From NCBI RefSeq assembly GCF_947179515.1, contig NC_067481.1, positions 85,429,845-85,493,844 of the forward strand: a stretch of DNA of 64,000 bases, written 5' to 3'. This stretch comes from Apodemus sylvaticus (Eukaryota > Chordata > Mammalia > Rodentia > Muridae). Of this stretch, positions 23,581-35,410 are shown one piece after another. The stretch's first letter is position 1, and every line of letters starts with the position of its first letter. Below the pieces are notes generated by a model. It was given only the letters and a program-made list of their open reading frames with translations. It was not told where the DNA came from and did not search any database. The position numbers were made by a program, and so were the translations under genes.

Positions 23581-25939
23581 ACCTCTTGGTGAACTATCAG
23601 ACCATGAAATAGTCTGATAATTTCTTTGCAGGTAAGATAGAATTCTGGGAGGCAGGAGCTGATTTGGATTGTTTGGGAGAACTAAATTTATCCAGAGACA
23701 GATCAGTAATCAGAAAGATGGTATGGGAAATGTTCTGTACAAGAAATGACATCTGCTGCTTGAAGGAAGAAAACCAGGGAATTGTAAGTAATCTCCACTG
23801 AGTTTTAAAATAAATCACTGGGCCACAATGACACATTGAATACATTTAATAGAGAAAAGCCTTTTAGGTTTCAGGAACTATACAGATGGCGGTTGGAAGG
23901 TTTGATTGTAGCATCAAGCATTGAAATATTTGTATGATTTAATAGATTGTTTTTCACTTTTCATAAAAAGAACTGCATTTGATGTCTGGGAAAATGTAAT
24001 TTCAGGAAAAAAATGGTATAAACTAAACATCGGCCTTATCAAATTTAAATATTTGAAAAGGTATAATTCATGCAAATGTTTAGTGGTTTTTCTATTGTGA
24101 AAGGGCAAAACCTGCCCCGGCTGGTATTTACTTTTGTAATTAGAAGAGCATGAGTGATGAGAACAATTAAAATAATACAATACCTTTACAAGACAATTAA
24201 TCTTCCCTTTGTGATGCATCCTACCACATCCCAAGTTGATAATGCTATTTACCTCCCAGTTAAGGCTACGTGAGAATGTAATTGCACCCATTTGCTTTGA
24301 CTCTCAAAGGAGAAAAGATCATGCAATTTGCATCTCATATATCTAGAAATTAAAACCGAAGGACTGACCACTTGACACTGCACAAGTTCGTGAAATGAAG
24401 CCTGCTGAGCTCAATTTGTTGTGGCGGCTAAATGATTTTTTCCCTCTCCAATTTGAATGCATGATGGAACTTCTATTAGAACACTGCACTATAATAATTG
24501 ACAACATAATGAAACTGCCAAAGACAAAAAAAAAATGCAAACTCCTCTTTCCTGACCCCTCAGCTCCGGAATTCAGACTCAGAGTGAAACAAATACTGTG
24601 GCCAGACAGGAATCATTCCCTTTGGAGCCACCCCCTCTCTACCCTTCAGGGGCTGCTGAGACACTTTCAGACACCTGTCCCTTTAGAACCTCACAGCTGC
24701 TAGTTAAAAAGTAACACTGCATTTTCCATTTGGCAGTCAGTAAGCAAGGACATCAATGTACCTAGAAACAATATTTGAAAGCAACTATTCATGTCTTCTA
24801 TCACCACTGTCTTATAAAACAAATATATGTTAAGCATGCAAACAGTTAGGGGACTATTTCCTTAGTGGGATGCTGTTATGAAATAATTTAATTTCCTTAA
24901 AATAGCACTGGTGTTTTCAGCTTGGGGCACTATTCTTCTGATCTATGAAAATGTAATGAAGCATCAGCTTTAATCTTCGGAAATCACTAATCTACACACA
25001 CAAGCTCCCCTTCTCTAAGTAGCATCTCGTTCCACTATAATTTGGCCTCTCTAAGCTGTTCAGAAGGCAAAACTACAAGAGTTGCCTTTGATCTCTGTTC
25101 CCTATTGGAGGTTGAAGTGATCGTCAACCCTCGTCACTACAGAACATGGGTTCAGCTCTTACATGTCGTCTGTCTTGATGTCTCTTCTCAGGAGCTGTTT
25201 TTCCACTCCTCCCTGCAGTTTCTTCCATGATCGTTGAAAACTTGGATTTTTAGTGCTTTCTCTTAATGTCCTGTCTGTTTCATTTTCCTCTAGCCACATA
25301 TATTCCCATTCCTTTGAAATACTAGATGTCGGCTTCATGGCTTTTACTTATTAGAAGTCTTGAGGCCTAGACCAGATCTTACCTCTCAATATCAGATTAA
25401 TGTGTCTTCAACCATGAGTTATTTCCTCTCAAATACCACAAAACACATTCCAAAACAGTCCGTATATTTCTTAGTCTACTATGACTTTGGCTGCATAATA
25501 GAATTACTGTCCTTCTCACTCAATCCTGTGTACTGAAGTATCATCTCAACATAATCAAAGACCTATTGTTAATGCCTCTTACGTCTAGCCAACAAAATGT
25601 CACATTTGGATTCCTTCTGTAAGTTGCTAAGTAATGTTCTCACCTCCATCCATCTTTACTAAAATAAACTACTTTTTTTTTTTATAAAATTAAAGCTTGT
25701 GTGGACGACCATGTATCAGAGTATAAAACCTGCTATCTGTTCTACTGGTTTCCCCAGTCCCATCCAGTTCGGATCTGCACCCTCAGACCTGGCTTACAAA
25801 ACCCTGTTATACCCATGCACTGTTCCTTTAAGCACTGGGTGATCATTTATCTTACATTTTTCTTACCCTTCCATTCTACTTCATGCATCATAGAGAAACT
25901 CTTGTGTCATATACTTTGACGATTATAAGTAACACATGA
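23581..25939. other. Repeat-poor DNA, candidate conserved non-coding block at 24,000-24,720
   Basis: No rodent repeat is recognised here. The 24,000-24,720 part has balanced composition and homeobox/POU-like motifs, including the 13-base palindrome ATGCAATTTGCAT at 24,321-24,333 and several TAATTA-like words. Frames at 23,914-24,291 and 24,395-24,703 have no recognisable domain. Function cannot be shown without alignment to other mammals. Confidence 0.4.
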
Positions 25940-25945
25940 TATAAC

Positions 25946-26370
25946 ACTTACTTCTCTGTTGCTGTGATAAAGCACAATGACACAAAGCGTGAGGGGAACA
26001 CTTATTTTGGCTTACGGCTCCAGGGGATAAGAGTCCTTCATGGGAAGGAGGCAAGCAGCAAGGAACAGACATGGGAGCCGGAGCAGGAATTGCAGAGCTC
26101 ACTCCTCCCACATCTTTCATATTTATTTATTCTTTTCTTAACAAACTAAAGTCAACTTCTTCTCTTACTAACTGTCCTAGCCAATCTTGGGCTCTAAGGG
26201 AGCAATATTAGTTACTTCCTGTAGGACTGTCCCCCCATTGTTGATGGCTTCACCTATGTTTTCATTAAGACTACCTAGTTTGGGGGTCTTTCCTCTCCAT
26301 ACAGCTTTCCCAGATGGTTGTTCTTCCTTTAGACTAATAATCACTTTAATAAATAAATTGTCACATTGAA
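25946..26370 (-). repeat. MaLR-like LTR, diverged, minus orientation
   Basis: The start 'cttctctgttgctgtgataa' followed by 'gcacaatgacac' and 'tattttggcttacggctcca' is the reverse of the 3' end of the rodent MaLR-like LTR class also seen at 46,804 and 58,050. The right part is too diverged to place its end firmly. Confidence 0.5.
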
Positions 26371-27184
26371 TAAATCTTAATTTACTTCATGTCCATAAAA
26401 TAAGGCTTCCTCAAGCCTCAGGGGCATTTTGAGCACTGGCCTGCCTTAGCATTTGTGTGCTAGAACTGAATTTTAGAGTGGCCTCTACAATGTATCATGA
26501 CTCTACTGACCCCCTGCTATGATAAATAGGAATTTTTCAAAACTCTTACTGACATTTTACTGTTGATATCTATTCAGTGTATTTGTACTTTCTGCATTTA
26601 TGAAGCACACAGGCACACAAAGTGAGAGATTTAATTTATCCCCAAAATGAAGGTAGATACTCCTTCTTGAATATTATTTTCTTTGGACATTTTCTAGATT
26701 TGTAATTTCTTCCTTAGTTACCAAGAGTTTGCCCTTGGATGGGCCAATTGTACATGCATAGCTTTCATGATATGTGGTGTATCCTGACCTGCCTGGATGG
26801 TAAGGAAGACTTAGGGTACAACATCATTATGCTAAGATCATTAAATGTCCAGCATTCCACAGTACACTGTGGTATACTGATACCCTAAGCAAATAAAAGT
26901 TGAAAGAAGGAATATAAAGGGGATGGGGTATGTAAGAAAAGGTTTTTGCCCTGTTTCAAATTTCTAGCTTTGAAAAGCAAATCACATCTCTCCAGCAGGT
27001 TGGGATTTTTTTTTTCCCACAAGCCAGGCATTAGAAATTTTGTTTCTTTCTATAAATTATCCAATTCTCTTTACTTGTCATTGAAACTCTCTCTCTCTGA
27101 AGAAAATTGACTCTTATGCAGCTTTTTACTTTATTTCAAAACCAGAAATATAGAGTGGGTCTATAAAACAACATGCAAATATTG

Positions 27185-27186
<2 letters not shown>
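26371..27186. other. Single-copy DNA, no gene seen
   Basis: AT-rich and without recognised repeats or exons. Confidence 0.45.

Positions 27187-27228
<42 letters not shown>
27187..27228. repeat. (TC)n microsatellite
   Basis: Perfect TC run of about 42 bp. Confidence 0.98.
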
Positions 27229-27232
<4 letters not shown>

Positions 27233-27487
27233 GCATAATTGTTTATGTTTGGTTTAAAAAATATTTGGTGTTTACCATAGTGAACTGAGAAAACCCCCTC
27301 ATCTTTCTCCCTTATCTTTTCTGTGGAAATATTGATATCCTTGAAAAATAAACGTGAAAATGGTTTTGATGTGGGTATTATATTTACACAATAAAACTAT
27401 TAGGTTCATATCATAAAGCTTTTATTGCAATGTATCCAAAACAACAAGGGATTGTATAAAAATAAATGTTCATAGATCATATATGTT

Positions 27488-27490
<3 letters not shown>

Positions 27491-27531
<41 letters not shown>

Positions 27532-27540
27532 TGTATATGT
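27491..27540. repeat. (TG)n microsatellite
   Basis: Near-perfect TG run of about 46 bp after 'gtttgc'. Confidence 0.98.
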
Positions 27541-29767
27541 GTATTATTGTTGTTGGGAATTGGCACATGGCTGGGAGCATGCCTGGGTCAGCTTTCCATC
27601 TTGCAATAAACAGAGTGACTTGTTTGTTCCATTTTCTTCTTTTCTGTATTGACTTCCTCATAGGATTGTCAAAGAGAAGAATTCCGTAGCAAGCTATTTG
27701 AAAAGCCCCAAATAGAAAGAATGATTTCAATTGATCATAGCAGCATGGGAGATGTTGTATGTGACTGAACATGCTTTCGATAGAGATTTCCAAAAAGGAA
27801 CTAGCATTTTGAGCTTTCTCAGATTGAATGGTTTAAGGTTGGTGCTGAGCCCGTTACTTCAGTGGGTAGGTCTTGTGAGGCAGCACAGTGATTACTCCCT
27901 TCCTTTCTAATTTTTATCTTTTAATGAGGCCATGCAAATGTGCCTCTGGAATGCTCATGTTAATGTCAGAGCTATTTACAAATGAGCTATAAATGTGAAA
28001 GAGGAAAGGACTCTCTCTCTGACTCCACCTTGTATTTAATTGTATAGCTGATGGCAGAGCTGAGAGTTATTCAGTGGGGAGACTCAGCTTCTCCTCCAGG
28101 AGTCTCCTCAGAAGCCTTTGGGACCGAATCAGGCACAGTCATCTATAAATCAACTTGTCTCTTCTTGGGCCACCTAGCATAATTGGAAGCACTGACTCTA
28201 GGCCATTTCACCCTTGGGTAGGAATGATAAAGTCAGGGCTTCTAATAATTGCATCTGATTACTGCATCCAGTTTGAAGGCAGTGAAGAAAGCCAATGCAT
28301 AAAACCTCTCTGACCAATCTACAGGGTCACTTAGGGACCATATCACTAGGTAAAGGATCTTTGCTTTGGCATGAGATTCTTTTGTGGTTATGTAAAAGAG
28401 GTGAAATTTTTTTTTCTTAACACAGAAATTTATGATTAGTGCCATTGTCACCAAGATCACATCTTCTGGTTATCCACATGTCTGCTCTCAGCATAGGAAA
28501 GGCTTGTCTAGCCTTGTGAGTGTTAGGAGGACGATCTTTGGGAAATTGCATTGTTAAATACTGAGTAGATGTGCTGTGCTCCATTTGTGTTAAAACTGTC
28601 TTCACTATAACAAGTGAAAGCAACGGTAAGATTGAGCTGTGCTAGAAGACATTTGTGTGGAAGTCCGAACTATGCATGCAATAGTGATAATTGTATCCTA
28701 TTAGCAGAGTGAATTGTATTTAAACAATAATTGCAGACAAATGACATGTAAATCGATTCAGGGAAAAAGCATCAAGCCACATGCACTATTGATTTTCTGC
28801 CATGTTCTTCTCTAGGTTAGCATTCTGAAAATATGATTTACAGCACTGTTTTAATGACTCTCTTTCTTACAGATGTGATAAAGTTCCATGAAAGTTAAGA
28901 AGTTTTAATTCCAGCACCACTGTACAGTTTTCAAAAGAAGAGTAAGGAAACTATTACAAACGCAAATAGGTCATAGAGGAATGATGCAGAATTTGAACAT
29001 AAGAATCTCATAAATATTCTGTTAGTTCAAACACAGATACACTTTGTTTGTACAAAGTGATGCATTTTTCCTATGAGAGAAGATGAAAATAATTGTGTTA
29101 TTGTCACGTATCGCTTCCAATGCAGAGGCAAAAGAGAGACTTTAAAATGAAATAGAGCAGAGTAGAAGGAGAGACAGTGAAGGAATAGCTTATTCGTCTG
29201 CAAGTTCGTGGAACTCAGGGAGGAAATTGATGTGACCTGAACTCAACAAGCCAACTTAGGAAATTACTGGTGCGGTGAATTCTCCTGTCTGATCAGGGAG
29301 AAAGTCTAAGATTTCTGCTAATTGTGACATGGTTGAAGAATATGACATCCAGAAATTAAACTATGCTTTAACACCAGAAATTAGGAAAATTCTTGTGAAG
29401 TTCCCAGGCATTAAATGTGTGTGTTTGAATAATTTCTACAAGGATTTTAAGGTCATGGAGGCTTTCAGCTGACAGAAAGTTTGAATTTCATTGAAGCATG
29501 TTTCTCCCTTACCTTTCTAATAGAAACACTCATTTTTTCAGTATAATAATCAAACATTGATTATTTTTTTGTACAAATTGATCTTGAAATAGATACATAA
29601 AATCTATATACATAAGAGTACTTAACGAAGGTCATCCTCTCATTTATTGATAACTGTTGTACTGAAGAACAATTCTGGCCACTAAATGTAGCTGTTATTA
29701 AATATGCTCTTCTCAGCTAAAGTCATATTTCTTTACAATTCTATAAAATATTTTACAGATATTAAAA
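27541..29767. other. Repeat-poor DNA, two candidate conserved segments
   Basis: No repeat family recognised. The parts at about 27,930-28,180 and 28,640-28,790 are repeat-free with homeodomain/POU-like words ('catgcaaatgtg', 'aacaataattgcag', 'aaatcgattc'). This is suggestive only. Confidence 0.35.
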
Positions 29768-29985
29768 TTATTAATTTATGTTTTATGTATATGCGGTAGT
29801 GACTGTATGCATACATGTACACCATTCACACAACGAACGACAAAAGAGATCAGAAGATGGCATTGGATGTGTTTGAACTTGGGTTAGAGGCAGTTGTGAG
29901 CTATGAGGTGAGTGCTGGGAATAAATCCCAATCCTCTATAAGAGTAACAAGTGATTTTAATCATTGAAACATTTCTAAAGCTCCT
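29768..29985 (-). repeat. B3-type SINE, minus orientation
   Basis: Reads as a reversed B3: 'atgtatatgcggtagtgact', 'gatcagaagatggcattgga', 'ggcagttgtgagctatgagg', 'gtgctgggaataaatccc', then the reversed tRNA-like head 'taagagtaacaagtg'. Moderately diverged. Confidence 0.75.
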
Positions 29986-30704
29986 GGAATTACTTTTATG
30001 ACATGCAGATAAGATTATATCTCTGATATTGTATAGAATATGCTTTTAATATATCTTAAGCCAATTTTAATTTTTCTAATTTATTCTTAGATTGTGAATA
30101 AAAATGATGAGTTATTATTATTCATGAAATAGTTGTATTACAAAATAATAAAATTTTTTAATACAGAGTGTTGAAAACAATGTTCATTTAATGTTGGTGA
30201 TTAGGAAAAAAAACACCCTTACATTATCAGAACCCTGCAAAAAAACCCATCTAGAATAGAAAAAGAAACAAGAAGTAGGAATCAAAGGGAAAAAGAGTAT
30301 TTATTTGTATACCATATGGTTATTCCCAAGCCAAATTCAAGAGAATTTATAGGTACATTGTTAGTTTTGATAAAGAGAAGTTTCATTATCGATACACAGA
30401 AAAACTGCACACTTCAACAGGGCAGCTATAAGCAGTTAAAAAAGAGGAAAGGAAAAGAATTATACTGAGAAAAATATAAAAATATAGATACACATTGAAC
30501 AAACTATAGGCAAGGACCTTGTGAAACAAATTATAGCCTATTTCAGGAATAGGAAAGCAAAATTCTTCAATTAAACTCTATGTTACTTCAATTAAAATCC
30601 TAACTTTTTTCTTGAGAAATTAACTGATAGTAAATTCCACATGAAAAAATAAAATATAGCTAAAATACCTGTAAATTAAACACATACAAGGTAATTCAGA
30701 GGAA
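29986..30704. other. AT-rich DNA, no gene seen
   Basis: No recognised repeat or exon. Confidence 0.45.
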
Positions 30705-30925
30705 TGCAGAAGGCCATTAGAGGGATGGTAAGAATGCAGAGTAGGTCAAGGTTCTTGTTGCCAAGACTCACTGAGTTCAGTTCCCAGGTCCCACACAGGG
30801 TAAGTAGGAAATCACTCCTGCAAATTATATTCTGATGGACACATATACTCTATGGCTGTCATGCCCTCAAACATATGAATATACCCAGTAATTCTATACA
30901 ATGTATATGTAATTTCATTTTTAAA
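30705..30925 (+). repeat. B2/B3-superfamily SINE, diverged, plus orientation
   Basis: The head is degenerate ('gggatggtaagaatgc'). The middle 'gactcactgagttcagttcc' then 'caggtcccacacagggtaag' and 'atcactcctgcaaattatat' follow this SINE class, and the end is A-rich with 'tttttaaaaagaaag'. Confidence 0.55.
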
Positions 30926-31408
30926 AAGAAAGTAATAAGGACTGGAGATATATTTTAACAGTTAAAGCCTAAGTCTCACAACAAAAAGGAAGGCTGTCTG
31001 AGTAATGTATAACTCTTGGGGACCACATACTGCTCTAAAGCATGACTGGAGATGAACGCTCTAAATAATCTGTACGAAGGGGGTATTTAAGTAATACATA
31101 TATGGAGAAACCACAATTTTTATTTTTGTTCACTTATCTATTTGAAATCATATAATAGATTAAAGGAAAGAATAGCAGATTGTGGTTTAGATTGTATATA
31201 AATGAGATTAACAATGCACTTCTAACTATTTTAAATTTTATATGTATTAATATGCATAGATTAGAATTTTTATTGTTTAGCATTTCCTTTCATACACTAT
31301 TATGTTTTAGTTGTTTCTCACACTCCATTTTCATTTTTCTTCCCCCTCCATCTCTTGTGAAAACCCTGCTTCCCAACAAGCCTGCTCACTGCTACTTCCA
31401 TGTCTTAT
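30926..31408. other. AT-rich DNA with a possible SINE trace
   Basis: The phrase 'aaggactggagatatatttt' at about 30,938 resembles a B2/ID head, but what follows cannot be aligned from memory. Nothing else recognised. Confidence 0.35.
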
Positions 31409-31549
31409 GTGTGTGTGTCTCTGTGTGTGTGTGTGTGTGTACATGTGTTTATAACTGAGCTTATTTTATGTATTATGTATCTATGCATTTATGCATGTAT
31501 CTATCTATCTTGTCTATTTATCTATCTATCATTTATCTATCTATCTACA

Positions 31550-31597
<48 letters not shown>

Positions 31598-31640
31598 ATC
31601 TATCTAACTATCATCTATCTAACTATCATCTATCTATTTG
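31409..31640. repeat. (TG)n and (TCTA)n microsatellites
   Basis: A TG run at about 31,409-31,440 and a long tetranucleotide TCTA/TCAT array at about 31,497-31,640. The overlapping YLSI-rich frames are translations of the array. Confidence 0.98.
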
Positions 31641-32678
31641 CCTAACCATAGGTTGGAAGCAAGGGCAACTAATGAGATGAGATTTTTAAGTAAAATAAAA
31701 CATAGTATCTACAACAAAGACATTAAAATATCAAGATATAAGGCTGAAAAAACAATATATAAAAGGAATGAAAATATTACAAGTATTTCCCAAAATAGAC
31801 CCAGAACATCTAAAAAGTAAAACAACATCTAAAATGCAAAACAATCACCCAAAGAAGGAAATAGTAAATAAATAAAATCTTAGAAATAAACTTGTAGCTC
31901 TAACTAAAGATTAACAGGTTAAGAATATAATTAAAAAGGAAATCAATATCCTTTTTGAAAGCTAAGACATTGTTACAACATCTGATACTGTTCTATGCGA
32001 TTACACTATGATATTTTTTGACAGGTGGATTGTGAGTTATCACTCAGATCCTTCAGATGAGTTGGTTCGGTTTCATTGCTTCTTTGAAAGTTCTTCCTGT
32101 CTTCACACTTTTTTATCCAGATTTTGAATTAGCTTTAGCACTCAGATTTCAATGTAGTATGAATAAAACTGAATGAAAGCTGATAGATAAATGAGATCTT
32201 CAGACATACTTAGTAGGTAGTAGAGGATGTGCACTGGCCTCTTTTGGTCTCAGAAGACCAGGCCATGAGCCTGCCTCTGTGAGGAGGGACTAGATCTAAG
32301 CACTTTGCATCCTGCTGTCATCTAAGGGTTGTATAAAGTCACTAAAAGGCTTCATGTTCTTCCCTTTGTCTTTGTTGGGTCATTTGCTAAAAACTTGACT
32401 GTCTATGGTACAGACATAGAAGCAAAAGGAGCTTATAAGTTACTTTACAGAGGCCAACTGTAGCAAGTCAGAATATGCTATATATTTTGAAAATCTAGTA
32501 GAAACTTTTCTGAATGATTTTGCTGTATAAAAATAATAAATATGTAAATACATACCTAAACACTATGATATGCATGTATATATACATATATCACAATAAC
32601 TCAATATATGCACATTTTTATTTTAATGTATTTAACTAAAATTTTAAGGGAAGAAAAATGATTGAGCCTACTAAATTT
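31641..32678. other. AT-rich DNA, no gene seen
   Basis: No recognised repeat family or exon. Confidence 0.45.
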
Positions 32679-33484
32679 CTTTTTTTTTCATTTTTTTATT
32701 GAGTATCTTCTTCATTTACATTGCCAATGGTAAAACCTTTCCCAATTTCCCCCTCCCAAAAGCCCCCCTCCCCAACAATTCCCTATCCCTCCTCCAACGC
32801 CCTGCCTCCATGTATATGCCCCTCTATCCAACACAGTTCCACCTCTCCCCCAACTTCCCCCCATCTGTTTCCCTTTGTTGTGGCCTCTATTGAGCCTTTA
32901 CCTGACCAAAGACCACTCCTCCCACTGATGCCCAAAAAAGCATTCCTCTGCCACATTTTTGGCTAGAACCATGTATACCCCTTGGTTGATGGTTCCGTCC
33001 CTGGGAGTCTTGGGGTATCTGGGTGTCCGAAGTCATTGTTCTTCCTATGGGGCTATATACCTCTTCAGCTTCTCTGGACCAACTTCCAGATCCTCCGTTG
33101 CAGACCCCAAGCTCAGTCCAATAGTTGGTTGCTAGTTTCTGCCTCTGAATTTGTAAGGTTCTGGCAGGTCCCCTCTGGAGACAGCCATGGCATGCTCCTT
33201 TTGGTACATGCTTCTCATCATAGTGTCAGGATTTGCTGACTATTTTTAGGATGAATCCCCAGGTAGGGCACTCGCTGGGTGGCCTTTACTTTAGACTCTG
33301 CTTGACACATTGCCTCCCTTCTTGTTCCTGTGAGCATTTTGTTACCTTTCTCAGAGAAACCATAGCACCCTCACTTAAGTCCTTATTCTTCTTCAGCTTC
33401 CTGTGCTAGGGGAATTGTAACTTGTTTATTTTGAGCTTTTGAACTAGCATCTGCTTATTAGTGACTGCATACCATGTGCCCTTG
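32679..33484 (-). mobile_element. L1/Lx 3'UTR, 5'-truncated, minus orientation
   Basis: T-rich tail at 32,679-32,700, then reversed L1 3'UTR ('ttcatttacattgccaatgg', 'tctgtttccctttgttgtgg', 'cttcttcagcttcctgtgc'), ending at the ORF2 stop region ('gcatctgcttattagtgact'). It is moderately diverged. No clear TSD was found. Confidence 0.85.
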
Positions 33485-33668
33485 ATCACACAGAACACCA
33501 ACCCTCATTATACTCAGTGGGTCATGAAATAAACCAAAAGATATGAATGTAGAAAAAAGAACTTGAAGGAAGGAGGATGGACTGATGAAAATAAGGGGAA
33601 GGAGAATGATCAGGATGTATTATACATATGTATGAAATTGGAAAATACCATGTAATTAATAAAAACTG
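33485..33668 (+). mobile_element. Lx-type L1 3' end, plus orientation
   Basis: Contains 'attatactcagtgggtcatg', 'aaaagatatgaatgtagaaa' and the end 'gtatgaaattggaaaatacc ... ttaataaaaact', which is the 3' terminus of old murine Lx elements. It abuts the previous L1 in the opposite orientation. Confidence 0.75.
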
Positions 33669-34147
33669 TTGAGACATTCAGAAGCATCAAGGCAGGTAAT
33701 GAGTTGAAATATTAATAACCTTAGATATAATGATCAGCTAATGCCGAATGTTACTTTTTTTCTTTTGTCAGACAACAAACTCTTGCACAGGCACACATAT
33801 ATACATATTCAGAGTTAAGAGACAAACGTGAAGGTTTATACACTTTTGCTATCTAGTGGTACCAAATTTCTTTGGGAGTTGTCTTCTGTTATCTCCACAA
33901 TTTAAAAGGGAGATACACTCTGTAATATCAATTGAACATTGGCCTATCGGCCACCAATATCTAAAAAAGTATAAACAAGATATACAAGCATTTTTAAGAA
34001 AGTGAATAAATGATCATTTCTAATAGCTTTTGGTATAAAACAAATATTTTGAATTTAATAACATTTTAACAACTCACATCCAGTTTGGCCATTGTAGTAA
34101 TTTGGATTGTTAACCAACCAGGGAAGCCTCATAAGGTTATGAATGCA
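33669..34147. other. AT-rich DNA, no gene seen
   Basis: No recognised repeat or exon. Confidence 0.45.
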
Positions 34148-34224
34148 TACACACACTACCATGGGCATGGACTCACATACACACACACTCACACCCCCAC
34201 AACCCCACAATACACCACCCCCCT
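34148..34224. repeat. CA-rich low-complexity region
   Basis: Interrupted (CA)n with C-rich blocks. Confidence 0.9.
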
Positions 34225-35121
34225 CAGACTCAAGATGATTAAGCTTAATTGTGAAGACAAAAGAAGAAAAACCTTATAAAATATTTTTACCATCTTTCCT
34301 ATGATTCTGCTCTTCATAAAATAAATCAACAAGAGCACCATTCATCTAATCCTTAGTGACAAACCTTGATGCTAGAAGTTGATCGAGTGAAGCAAAAACT
34401 AAAATAGCCAAGTGCCTATAAAAATTTACAAGCAATCTGGGCGACTATTGGGAAAGTTACACTATTATTTCTCCATGTACCTCAAGGTCATTGTGTGAGA
34501 CTAATTAATGGCATTCAGTCTAGCGTATTGTTGCAGAAAACTGCTAAACTTCTCCCTTTCATCTGCTATAGCATCAACAGAGTAAACCATTTGAGTCAAA
34601 TGCTGAAAGAGGGATATAAAAAATCTGGTTTGAAATTAAAATATTCCATTTCTGGCAGCTCTGACTTGAGATGGCACTTTATAATTCCTCTGCTGTCATG
34701 TACAGAGAGCCCACCTGAAGGCCACAAATGCTGTCAATGAAGGTGTGCACCTAATCCTTTTGTTTTACCTACAGAAAAATGTTCTCTTTAGTTAATGCTT
34801 TTCCTAACGTCATGTGTGAACAGATTTTATATTTTAGATTCCTCAGTGGCTTTCTGAATTTTCTATCCCTGCCCCTGTTCCCAGTAATCTCAGGAAGTAA
34901 ATGAGTTGAGAGAAACTGCATTTGAATAATATAAAATGGCCTTACTGGACAGAAATGGTTTGAAGAAGCCGGGCACCCATTCCATCCTCTACCAAAAGCA
35001 GTTACCTGGCAACATGGCACTGTATAACTACAGTTACTGTAGTCTTTCCATTTCTTTGGTCAGCAATACGCTGCATTCTCCTGTCTTGGGGCCTATGTGC
35101 AGGCCCTTAGTATCTCTCATG
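34225..35121. other. Repeat-poor DNA, weak conserved-element candidate
   Basis: No repeats recognised. The 34,380-34,760 part is well-mixed sequence including 'gtgtgagactaattaatggc', so it is a weak conserved non-coding candidate. The 81-99 codon frames have no recognisable domain. Confidence 0.35.
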
Positions 35122-35206
35122 AGATGCCTTGTCTTGCTTTGCCTTGCCTTGTCTTGTCTTGCCCTGTCCTGTCCTGTCCTGTCTTGTCTTGTCTTGTCTT
35201 GTCTTT
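35122..35206. repeat. (TTGTC/CTGTC)n pentanucleotide repeat
   Basis: About 85 bp of five-base units changing from CTTGC through CTGTC to TTGTC. It ends in a T run next to a minus-strand B3, so it may have grown from that SINE's A-tail. The DKTRQ/LVLSC-like frames are translations of the repeat. Confidence 0.95.
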
Positions 35207-35214
35207 TTTCGTGG

Positions 35215-35410
35215 CCTTTCACTATTATTTTATGAGTATGTTGTCTGATCTTAGCACCATGAGTCTATGGTATCTGAGAGGCCAGGAAGGGTTGTCAGAT
35301 TCCCTCAGACCACAGATACAGATGATTACAAGCCACCATGTTGGTGCCAGGAATTTAGCACGGGTCTGCTAGAGATACACTGGGGCTCTAAACTGCTGAC
35401 TTATTTTCCT
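35215..35410 (-). repeat. B3-type SINE, minus orientation
   Basis: Reversed B3: 'gaggccaggaagggttgtca', 'ttccctcagaccacagatac', 'gattacaagccaccatgttg', 'ggtgccaggaatttagcacg', then the diverged tRNA-like head. The pentanucleotide array sits at its 3' tail. Confidence 0.7.

Noticed and set aside
23377..23592. 8-bp TSD for the URR1-like element
   Set aside because: The flanking octamers do not match, so only the inverted ends and interior support the call.
31497..31640. Regular repeats as a possible CRISPR-like array
   Set aside because: Four-base TCTA units without spacers; an ordinary microsatellite in a rodent genome.
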